NCBI GenBank assembly: GCA_040758525.1
Contig: JBFLVQ010000317.1
Location: 1 to 10,482 of the forward strand
Direction of reading: 5' to 3'
Length of the DNA stretch: 10,482 bases
Source: JBFLVQ01 sp040758525
GTDB taxonomy: Bacteria; Acidobacteriota; Blastocatellia; Chloracidobacteriales; JADJPF01
The notes under the pieces are model-generated. The model saw nothing but the letters and a program-made list of their open reading frames with translations. It had not been told where the DNA came from and did not search any database. Of the stretch, positions 1 to 5,795 are shown in pieces; positions within the stretch are counted from its first letter, which is position 1, and each line of letters opens with the position of its first letter. The translations under genes and the position numbers were made by a program.

Positions 1-29
1 AATCTTTCTATAAAAATAGTAAGATTCAT
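1..29 (-). CDS. N-terminal start of an unidentified gene (cut by window edge)
   Basis: Reading the minus strand, an ATG at 29-27 begins M-N-L-T-I-F-I-E-R and runs off the window. The start is called because it is preceded by AAAGGAGGTGA, an almost complete match to the 16S anti-Shine-Dalgarno, ending six bases before the ATG. It follows the tandem-repeat gene (193-1515) on the same strand after 163 bases. Nine residues say nothing about function. Confidence 0.6.
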
Positions 30-32
30 AGG

Positions 33-43
33 TCACCTCCTTT
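33..43 (-). promoter_or_regulatory. Near-perfect Shine-Dalgarno
   Basis: The minus strand reads AAAGGAGGTGA here, 3-4 bases before the spacer to the ATG at 29. It is the strongest ribosome-binding site in the window and decides the start of the edge gene, suggesting efficient translation. Confidence 0.7.
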
Positions 44-84
44 TGCTTTTATTGCGGCTAATTTTAAGCAACGATTCTCTATAC

Positions 85-109
85 CGGGAGGTTTTGAAAT
101 AACCTCCCG
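85..109. terminator. Stem-loop between tandem-repeat gene and left-edge gene
   Basis: CGGGAGGTT (85-93) pairs perfectly with AACCTCCCG (101-109) across a seven-base loop. It lies 84 bases after the stop of the minus-strand gene 193-1515. No T-run follows on either strand, so it is not a classical intrinsic terminator. It may be a Rho-assisted terminator, an mRNA-stabilising 3' hairpin or an attenuating structure before the edge gene. The rest of 30-192 shows no ORF or good promoter to me. Confidence 0.5.
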
Positions 110-192
110 ATTGGTTTGAAAAGATCGAGCCTGCCAACTCAATCAAGCAACAAAGTTTTGGTGTTCAGGATTCCCGCAGCTCTTGGTTCTCT

Positions 193-1515
193 TTACCTAC
201 GATAGATATCCACCGACTTATTTCCCGCACGGCCTATATTGATCTCATTGATCGTGGTAGTAAAACCAAATGTATCAAAGGTTGCCCCAGCAACTAGCAC
301 AACATCCTGATTATTGAGGGCAAGCGGATAGAAGCGTATCAAGTTAGGAAAACGGGGCGTGGGTAAGCGTACATTACGCCCTACCGATGTTACGCTATTA
401 TCTTTGACGAGGAAGAAAGTCTGGCTCTGAAACGAATTGAGAAGCGCACAATAGGCGACCATACCATTGTTATTAATGGCATAGGCATCACGAAAAGAAG
501 GAATCGTTTCAATCTTCTCACCATCTAGCGTTATATCGCCAGTAGCTGCTACTTTGATCACTCCTTGAGTAGAGAAAGTAAATAGCGCTTGTGATGGTCC
601 TTCACTAAGAAAGGTGAGACAGAGTATCGTACCGCGATCATTGATAACAGGCAGGCCAAAAGTCTGGAAGCGGCCACCCAATGGAGAGGTCTGTCCAGTC
701 GTGGCGACTGCAGAAAGTTTGCCAGGTGTTGCTAAAAACAGGCCAGTCTGCTCGCTAGTATTTGAAAAATTGCCCAGCAAGACAAGCTGGTTTTCGTTAT
801 TGAAAGAGCGTGCGCTAAAAGAGATTCCATTTAGACGTTCGCCGGTAGTTAAGCTATCACCTAAACTGAGCATTCGCTCCATTCCCGTTTCACTGATCAG
901 GAATACTGCTGCACCGGCGCGATCTTCACTTAATGCAGAGAAGAAGACGACATTGCCACGATCATTGATTGCCAGCGAGCCAAAACCAGCAAACTTACCA
1001 CCACCTGGCGCAGCATCTCCATTGGCTACCAATCGTGTTAGCTGATTCTGTGAGGAGAGAAAGATGCCTGTGCTAGCTGTAGTGCCTTCAAGTTGAGCAA
1101 TGAAGGCGATCTCGTCACGATTATTAAGCGCTATTGTGGTAGTGGGTGGATCAGTGAGAGGTATCAAGTCGCTAAATTTGCCGCCACCAATTGCCACTTC
1201 GCCTTGTAAAGCTATCTTGCGTGCCCCACTATCCGTAAGCAGAAAAAGACCATTGACGGTGCCAGCGGTGTTACTGCTATCTTCTTTGCGAGTTACTGTG
1301 GCAAGGAAGGCCACATGATTATTGTCATTTATGGTAAAGCTGTTGAAGTTAGCAAATTGCCCACTGCTTGGTGCACTACTACCTGTCTCGATCAGCACAG
1401 CACTAAAATCCCGCGCGGCAGACGGTTTACCACGCCGCTGTGCCGACGCTGGACAAATACATATGGCAGTGAGCAGGACCATTATAAAAGAGGATAATAA
1501 GCGTCGGTTTATCAT
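193..1515 (-). CDS. Secreted NxxGxxAF-type tandem-repeat protein
   Basis: A 440-residue exported protein. Residues 1-25 form a signal peptide (basic MINRR, hydrophobic core, ASA before Q26), so it acts outside the cytoplasm. The rest is built of seven degenerate repeats, each with an N-[DN]-x-x-x-[VIL]-[AVL]-[FLY] core at residues 63, 131, 184, 239, 292, 348 and 401, mostly 53-56 apart. Between cores a second element recurs, such as GLFLLTDSG followed by a GD/GGGKF turn. This matches the 'choice-of-anchor tandem repeat NxxGxxAF' proteins, whose function is unknown; a beta-propeller-like fold is plausible. No C-terminal sorting domain or enzymatic motif is seen. The start is supported by AAAGGAG seven bases upstream and a promoter at 1560-1588. 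It diverges from the carboxypeptidase gene at 1715. Confidence 0.85.
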   Translation of the reverse strand: MINRRLLSSFIMVLLTAICICPASAQRRGKPSAARDFSAVLIETGSSAPSSGQFANFNSFTINDNNHVAFLATVTRKEDSSNTAGTVNGLFLLTDSGARKIALQGEVAIGGGKFSDLIPLTDPPTTTIALNNRDEIAFIAQLEGTTASTGIFLSSQNQLTRLVANGDAAPGGGKFAGFGSLAINDRGNVVFFSALSEDRAGAAVFLISETGMERMLSLGDSLTTGERLNGISFSARSFNNENQLVLLGNFSNTSEQTGLFLATPGKLSAVATTGQTSPLGGRFQTFGLPVINDRGTILCLTFLSEGPSQALFTFSTQGVIKVAATGDITLDGEKIETIPSFRDAYAINNNGMVAYCALLNSFQSQTFFLVKDNSVTSVGRNVRLPTPRFPNLIRFYPLALNNQDVVLVAGATFDTFGFTTTINEINIGRAGNKSVDIYRR

Positions 1516-1559
1516 AGGGATTCTCCTTTTGGTATTACAAAAGTAGCCCTGCTAGCGTC

Positions 1560-1588
1560 AGCCTACGCTTTTACCCATAAGAGGTCAA
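1560..1588 (-). promoter_or_regulatory. Predicted promoter of the tandem-repeat gene
   Basis: On the minus strand, -35 TTGACC (1588-1583, 5/6 to consensus), a 17-base spacer, then TAGGCT (1565-1560), which keeps the first two and last bases of the -10 box. This gives a leader of about 38 bases before the ATG at 1515 and places the AAAGGAG site inside the transcript. The inverted repeat AGCGT/ACGCT (1554-1569) overlaps the -10 and the expected start site. Confidence 0.45.
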
Positions 1589-1621
1589 GTCTTCCTGCTA
1601 CCCTTACCTGAAAGCGATCAT

Positions 1622-1636
1622 ATTCGCTTGGCGAAT
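1622..1636. promoter_or_regulatory. Operator-like palindrome over the -35 box
   Basis: ATTCGC-TTG-GCGAAT is a perfect six-base inverted repeat around a three-base centre, and its right half contains the -35 TTGGCG. This is a position where a dimeric regulator would block RNA polymerase. It is followed by TTTTT, so a short hairpin is an alternative reading, but no plus-strand gene precedes it. No regulator is identified. Confidence 0.35.
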
Positions 1637-1657
1637 TTTTCCACAGGCATCTATAAT
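1628..1657 (+). promoter_or_regulatory. Predicted promoter of the carboxypeptidase gene
   Basis: TTGGCG (1628-1633, 4/6 to -35) lies 18 bases before a perfect TATAAT (1652-1657). The expected start near 1664 gives a leader of about 50 bases to the GTG at 1715. The -35 is embedded in a palindrome (1622-1636). Confidence 0.55.
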
Positions 1658-1714
1658 TAGTTATATCTGCATCAACAGATCAGAACGCTTTAAATTAAGG
1701 ACATTTCCATCCAG

Positions 1715-2653
1715 GTGAGTATTAAAGTTTTAATTGCAATTATTTCTCTCTTAAGCCAGTCACTCTGGCTTGAAACTGCTACCATCTCTAACAGTGATAA
1801 AAAAACTGCTGACACTCCCACATCAGCAGTGAATAGATCAACAACTGTTGTTAACAGTAAGGCATTGCGCCAAGCAGCTAAGACCAATGCTAAGTTGAGG
1901 CGTAAGCTGATATGGGAATTTGCTGGTACACGCCAGCGTGGCTGGTCTCTTTACTTGCCAATCATAAGTGAAATGATTGGTGTAAGCGCACCCGTCAATT
2001 CACCTCAATTTGCTGCTGCATTGGCTAGCTGGCAGAACCACGAAGGGCTTTCTACTACTGGCATTTTAGATAAAGAGACCTGGCAGCGGATGGTAGAGCA
2101 ACTGCAAAGTAATCGTCTTAAGACACGCGACTATCCCCCTGAGCATGAATTGGTGATAGCGCCCGCCGAAGAGTTTTTTGATCCTACCCGAGCCCAAGAG
2201 TTACGTCAGGTGCAGGTAGAAGCTTATCAAGCTTATAAGCGTATGGTCGCGGCAGCACTGGCTGATAAGAGTATCGCTGCTGCTATTGCTAATTCTGATA
2301 ATACAGAAGCAAAGAACTATTTCAAGCTTATCTCCTGTTGGCGTAGCAGAGAGTATCAGGAGCAGTTGCGCCAACAGCAGGGTAATCCCAGCCGTATCAC
2401 ACTTGCGAAAAATAGTCCGCATTTCACTGGACGTGCACTGGACATTTATGTTGGTGGTTTACCGGTAAGCACTGAGAATAAGAATCGCGCCAAGCAAGTG
2501 GCCTCACCTGCTTATCATTGGCTGGTGCGTAATGCTCCACGGTTTGGTTTTCGGCCTTACTTCTATGAGCCTTGGCATTGGGAGTATGTAGAAGGGGAAG
2601 GCGCCGGGAAGCCAATCGATAATGTCTGTCCGCAAACCGTCGATGACAAGTGA
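1715..2653 (+). CDS. VanY/M15-type D,D-carboxypeptidase with peptidoglycan-binding domain
   Basis: A 312-residue exported zinc peptidase expected to remove the terminal D-alanine from peptidoglycan stem peptides in the periplasm. A hydrophobic N-terminus (about residues 4-19) acts as signal or anchor, with no lipobox. Residues about 75-130 resemble a PG-binding_1 domain (FAAALASWQNHEGLSTTGIL then TW). The C-terminal half carries the M15B/VanY motifs: CWRSREYQEQL (208-218), SPHFTGRALD with zinc ligands H236 and D243, and EPWHWEY with catalytic E285 and third ligand H288. All key residues are intact. The start is GTG; the next in-frame ATG is about residue 87, inside the PG-binding domain, and a weak AAGGA lies 13 bases upstream. 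An L,D- or D,D-endopeptidase of the same clan is the main alternative. It converges on the lipoprotein gene with six bases between stops. Confidence 0.87.
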   Translation: MSIKVLIAIISLLSQSLWLETATISNSDKKTADTPTSAVNRSTTVVNSKALRQAAKTNAKLRRKLIWEFAGTRQRGWSLYLPIISEMIGVSAPVNSPQFAAALASWQNHEGLSTTGILDKETWQRMVEQLQSNRLKTRDYPPEHELVIAPAEEFFDPTRAQELRQVQVEAYQAYKRMVAAALADKSIAAAIANSDNTEAKNYFKLISCWRSREYQEQLRQQQGNPSRITLAKNSPHFTGRALDIYVGGLPVSTENKNRAKQVASPAYHWLVRNAPRFGFRPYFYEPWHWEYVEGEGAGKPIDNVCPQTVDDK

Positions 2654-2664
2654 ATATATTTACT
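2649..2664. terminator. Palindrome spanning two convergent stop codons
   Basis: AGTGAATATATTTACT is an imperfect palindrome (one G-T pair) holding the TGA of the carboxypeptidase gene (2651-2653) and the TAA of the lipoprotein gene (complement of 2660-2662). It could form only a five-base-pair hairpin with a six-base AT loop, so it is weak as a terminator, and no better terminator is visible between these genes. Confidence 0.25.
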
Positions 2665-3721
2665 GTCCTGTCACAATTGGCTGCACACCCTCCCTATTGC
2701 TGGCAATCTGTTTGGTCTGTGTGCCATTCATTTGGTACTCATCAACAATAATTTCATTAGGGTTGTCGGGATTAAGCCGTCGAATCTTAAAGCTAGGTTG
2801 TCCATCTTGGCCTGGATCGATACGAGTGGCCTCTATAGGAAATGTGCCAATAATATTCTGTAGACGATAGGCGAGTTCATAACGTTTGCGGTTGAGGTTC
2901 CAGTAGAGTATGCGTACACGGTCAAAATCTACATTGGTCGATTCTTCACGCTCAATCGAAAGGTACCAAGGATGTTCCTGACCTTGATCATCTCGACTGA
3001 CTGTGAGTATACGCCAGGCAATAATAGTTTTGTTTTCGGCATAACGTGCCAATTCCTCAGGTACAACAATATTGACCAGACTGGCATGTACCCATCCTCC
3101 CATACCCTCCTGTGTGCGTATAAGATACCAAGTATCATATTTTGGACCAGAGGAACGAGACCTCTTACCACTCTTGGGATTCGGCTGTTTGGTTGTTTTT
3201 GCAGTGTTCTGAAGACTAGTAACAGCAGCAGATGGGTTATTACCACTACCAGAATCTGGTTTAGAGGTATAGGCCATGGCAAAGATATCTACAATCTTTG
3301 ACCCAACAATCTTATGGACTTTAATGGTTTCACGCCCAGGCTGTAAGCGTAAGTTTGCCTCCTCTGCCGTCTCCCCTTTCATCTGTGGTACAAGGGTCTC
3401 CATCTGTTTGATCAGTTTCTGCCACTCATCAAAATTAGCACGCTTGAGCACATCACGGCTCTCTACCCATCCGATCGTTCCAGATGGGGTACGTACCTGC
3501 AGCCAGCGGTTCTTCGGTTCCTGCAGCACCACAATACGCTCACCTTCCTTGAGTGTCTCTATACGTTGAGCGCCACGCAAGGCAGGCTTGTTACATACAT
3601 AGGTCTGTCGAGAGGTGGTGATTGTCTCATAGAGAATGGGGGATTCACTTTTGATGGTATCGCAGCCTACACTTACAAGTAATAGACAAAAGATGATCAG
3701 TTTATGCCACATCTTGCTCAT
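2660..3721 (-). CDS. Lipoprotein with two bacterial SH3 domains
   Basis: From the preferred ATG (3721) the product has 353 residues. A short lipoprotein signal precedes SVG-C20; Ser at -3 makes the lipobox imperfect. A first SH3b-like domain (about 38-92) ends PSGTIGWVESRDVL. A second starts at ANLRLQPG (about 122), is split by a Ser/Lys/Pro/Asn-rich insert (about 153-193), and closes with WYLIRTQEGMGGWVHASLV. The last 130 residues form an unrecognised domain with paired IRILYWNLNRKRYELAY-like strands. SH3b domains often bind peptidoglycan or proteins; the target here is unknown. The upstream ATG at 3751 would give 363 residues, but 3721 is preferred. It has AAGGA four bases upstream, leaves a normal 20-residue lipoprotein signal, and gives the promoter at 3770-3798 a leader of about 42 bases instead of 12. 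Confidence 0.8.
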   Translation of the reverse strand: MSKMWHKLIIFCLLLVSVGCDTIKSESPILYETITTSRQTYVCNKPALRGAQRIETLKEGERIVVLQEPKNRWLQVRTPSGTIGWVESRDVLKRANFDEWQKLIKQMETLVPQMKGETAEEANLRLQPGRETIKVHKIVGSKIVDIFAMAYTSKPDSGSGNNPSAAVTSLQNTAKTTKQPNPKSGKRSRSSGPKYDTWYLIRTQEGMGGWVHASLVNIVVPEELARYAENKTIIAWRILTVSRDDQGQEHPWYLSIEREESTNVDFDRVRILYWNLNRKRYELAYRLQNIIGTFPIEATRIDPGQDGQPSFKIRRLNPDNPNEIIVDEYQMNGTQTKQIASNREGVQPIVTGQ

Positions 3722-3769
3722 AGCATCCTTATCAAACCGACGGAAGGGCATAGAAAAACGCCCTTTGGC

Positions 3770-3798
3770 ATTATAGCGCAGATTACAGGTATTCCCAA
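3770..3798 (-). promoter_or_regulatory. Predicted promoter of the SH3 lipoprotein gene
   Basis: Minus strand: TTGGGA (3798-3793, 4/6), exactly 17 bases, then perfect TATAAT (3775-3770). Transcription would start near 3763. It suggests the lipoprotein gene can be expressed separately from the coupled pair upstream (3844-5435). Confidence 0.6.
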
Positions 3799-3843
3799 AA
3801 TACTGGTGTTACAACAGTGAGGACAATATTTTCGTCCCTCTTC

Positions 3844-4641
3844 CTATTTAAAACCAAGCTCCGCATCTATACGGAGCTTGCTATTTTCCGCTTGATAGCC
3901 AGCATTAGTAAGCACAATAGTTCGCCCACTAGCAGGCAATCGCAGGTTGGGGCTAATCACAGGTGGCAATGTAATAGGCCGCATCACCGTGGCAATATCG
4001 AAAGGCACATCTCGTGTTGCGTTCACTTTTGTTCCTAATACAGGTACATAAACACCGATATTGAGATGTGCAACAAGCCGTTTTGGTACTGGTCGTAGGC
4101 GGAATTGTCCGCCCTCTGGCTCTATAATAAATGCCACACGGTCTCCCAAACTGATAGCAATTTCCGGATTAGCCTGGTAGTTAAAACCAATCTGCTGACC
4201 ATGCGCGCGTGCCTTTACCTGTCCGGCTACATCAATAAGCAAGTTAATACGACCATCTTTTATTCCCTCGACACTTGCTCCACGTAGATCGATAGCACCC
4301 TCACCACCATCTAGATCCAGGTAATTATCATATTTTGCAAAACCTAGGTCGGAGCGGGATGACATCACTCTACCAGGTAGAACCTTGATCTTCAGATCGC
4401 GTGTACTAGCACGTGCGAACTCTTCTGCCAACTTGTTTAAGAAGCGGCGATCAGTATTTATAGAAAAATCCTTCTCTGTGCCTAGATCTGCGCTCAAAGC
4501 ATTTATCTCTGTATCAAGCGTGGCAGCGGTTTGGTCAACCTGCCTTCTGCTTGCTAATGTGAATTGGGTTGGCAAAATGATCAGCAACGCAATTAAGAAC
4601 ACAAGCTGAATAGATTTAAGTGTTGAAAGCTTCTGCATCAT
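3844..4641 (-). CDS. Exported 265-residue protein, putative lipid-binding-like fold (second of a pair)
   Basis: Residues 1-30 are a signal peptide (basic start, long IQLVFLIALLIILP core, probable cleavage after TLA), so it is periplasmic or outer-membrane associated. An amphipathic helix with RRFLNKLAEEF (66-76) is followed by alternating beta strands, including a pattern of the type 'V-x-x-I-x-D-G-R-I-x-L-x-x-D-V'. It ends with strands leading to LRIDAELGFK. This layout recalls LmeA/DUF2993 and YceB-like (TULIP) lipid-binding proteins; I infer this from pattern, not from a clear signature. It starts by ATGA overlap inside the end of the upstream gene, so translation is coupled. A tandem ATGATG leaves the start uncertain by one codon. 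The lack of cysteines after the signal fits an exported beta-rich protein. Confidence 0.65.
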   Translation of the reverse strand: MMQKLSTLKSIQLVFLIALLIILPTQFTLASRRQVDQTAATLDTEINALSADLGTEKDFSINTDRRFLNKLAEEFARASTRDLKIKVLPGRVMSSRSDLGFAKYDNYLDLDGGEGAIDLRGASVEGIKDGRINLLIDVAGQVKARAHGQQIGFNYQANPEIAISLGDRVAFIIEPEGGQFRLRPVPKRLVAHLNIGVYVPVLGTKVNATRDVPFDIATVMRPITLPPVISPNLRLPASGRTIVLTNAGYQAENSKLRIDAELGFK

Positions 4642-5435
4642 TTCACTTTAAGATTATGTACACGAGCCAACACAGCAAGACGGCCATCAAGTACAAGCAG
4701 TTCTGTCACCTCAAAGCGACCATGTATACGACGCTGCTCTGTACTCACTTCAAAGGCAACCGGTCCATTCTGTTTTACTGTACTAGGCTCAATAGTCTGA
4801 TTGAACTCAAGATCCAATGGCAATGTAAGCGGTGGCAGTAAGCTGCTCAGTTGTTGTGGTGAAAGCGCTGGCAAAGCTGCTGGTGCAGATGTGGTATCGG
4901 TTGTGGTAGGTGTTGCAAACCTCAATTCGATAACCTGCAGCTTTGCTATTAATGCACTACTTTCATTCTGCTCCACCAGCAAACGTGCGGTAATCAGTAA
5001 TCGATTACTGGCAGCAATATCGCTACCAGTTGGCCCCACTTGTGCTTCCATATTGACAAGGGCTAATCCATTGCGCAATTTAATCTGTGGATTATCGATC
5101 TTTACTGTGAACAAACCACCTGCAGTGAACTGCTGACCAGTCAGTTGTGCCAGTATCTTGTTAAAGAACGACTCTGTGAGGACAAAAATAATATCAGCGC
5201 GAGCACGTAGATTCTCTTTGGTAAGTTGGGCTCTTAGTGTAGGTAGTGCATCTAGGCGCTGCTTTTCTAGTTCTGTAATTGGAGAGGAGGGAACAGAAGG
5301 CTTCTGCTCTAGATTGGACTGTTGAGAACTGACTATACGCACACAGAGGAGAAAAAGTAGTACAGCCAGTATTATCTGCCCATATCGTCTTTTTGCTTTA
5401 ATTTGTGAATAGCCCACTTTTATCAGTTGCTTCAT
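4638..5435 (-). CDS. Exported 265-residue protein, putative lipid-binding-like fold (first of a pair)
   Basis: The N-terminus has a 19-residue basic tail (KAKRR), a hydrophobic segment (about 20-34) and RIVSSQQS. It is either a long signal peptide or a single membrane anchor. A Pro/Ser linker and a helix (54-75) precede ESFFNKILAQLTGQ (88-101). Beta strands follow (LFTVKIDNPQIKLRNGLALV), then a Thr/Ala/Pro linker (174-190) and a C-terminal strand set ending LAVLARVHNLKVK. The 'helix with F-[LF]-N-K, then I-x-L-x-[ND]-G-x-[LI]' order is shared with the next gene, suggesting diverged paralogues of a TULIP/DUF2993-like family (inference). No Shine-Dalgarno is obvious before the ATG; AAAGG lies about 18 bases upstream. 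It is the first gene of an operon with 3844-4641, overlapping it by four bases. Confidence 0.65.
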   Translation of the reverse strand: MKQLIKVGYSQIKAKRRYGQIILAVLLFLLCVRIVSSQQSNLEQKPSVPSSPITELEKQRLDALPTLRAQLTKENLRARADIIFVLTESFFNKILAQLTGQQFTAGGLFTVKIDNPQIKLRNGLALVNMEAQVGPTGSDIAASNRLLITARLLVEQNESSALIAKLQVIELRFATPTTTDTTSAPAALPALSPQQLSSLLPPLTLPLDLEFNQTIEPSTVKQNGPVAFEVSTEQRRIHGRFEVTELLVLDGRLAVLARVHNLKVK

Positions 5436-5465
5436 TCACTGCCGCGACCGTTGCCTTTATTGTAT

Positions 5466-5495
5466 ATGCTAACACGATTTAGTATCCTCAGTTAA
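5466..5495 (-). promoter_or_regulatory. Weak predicted promoter of the paired exported-protein operon
   Basis: Minus strand: TTAACT (5495-5490, 4/6), an 18-base spacer, TAGCAT (5471-5466, 4/6). The leader would be about 24 bases. AT-rich TATACAAT follows at 5466-5459 and is an alternative -10 without a good -35. Confidence 0.3.
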
Positions 5496-5620
5496 CGTAT
5501 ACTTGATAAGAAGGTTCGTCAACTTAGATGCCGGATAACCCAGTTCCCGATAGCCTCTTTCCCGGCCTAGTAGTGAAATAGATCCTTATCACTTGTTGGT
5601 TCAACGCTTAGCCCTATCAA

Positions 5621-5649
5621 TTAACCAGCAGAGATTAAAATTGTATACC
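5621..5649 (+). promoter_or_regulatory. Predicted promoter of the amidohydrolase gene
   Basis: TTAACC (5621-5626, 4/6), exactly 17 bases, TATACC (5644-5649, 4/6). Transcription would begin near 5656, giving a leader of about 140 bases. The predicted start site falls inside the palindrome at 5653-5670. Confidence 0.4.
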
Positions 5650-5652
5650 AAT

Positions 5653-5670
5653 ATCACTTTGGCGAGTGAT
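5653..5670. promoter_or_regulatory. Operator-like palindrome at the predicted start site
   Basis: ATCACT-TTGGCG-AGTGAT is a perfect six-base inverted repeat with a six-base centre. It sits just after the predicted -10 box, where a bound repressor would stop initiation. Its centre TTGGCGA also occurs in the palindrome before the carboxypeptidase gene (1622-1636). As RNA it would be a short hairpin at the 5' end of the transcript. Confidence 0.35.
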
Positions 5671-5795
5671 CTTGGCATTTGCTTAACCTCCTTTTCCCAG
5701 GTAAACTTAACAGCTCACTTAGGGCTGAAATGCAAAAATAGCCGGTCTGCCATGGCTAAATCAATACTATTTTGCTTATTAATGAGGATAGAAAG

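Larger units (their letters stand above)
5436..5795. other. Divergent intergenic region with two weak promoters and small inverted repeats
   Basis: This 360-base stretch separates the coupled minus-strand pair from the plus-strand amidohydrolase. It holds a weak minus promoter (5466-5495), a plus promoter (5621-5649) and a perfect palindrome at the plus start site (5653-5670). The plus leader can also form a six-pair hairpin (5711-5716 with 5722-5727, one G-U) and TAGCC/GGCTA (5739-5743 with 5754-5758). I see no convincing gene, riboswitch or tRNA in it. Confidence 0.5.

Noticed and set aside
614..1318. Plus-strand ORFs opposite the tandem-repeat gene
   Set aside because: They are complementary-strand shadows of a gene with clear signal peptide and periodic repeats; no promoter or ribosome-binding site supports them.
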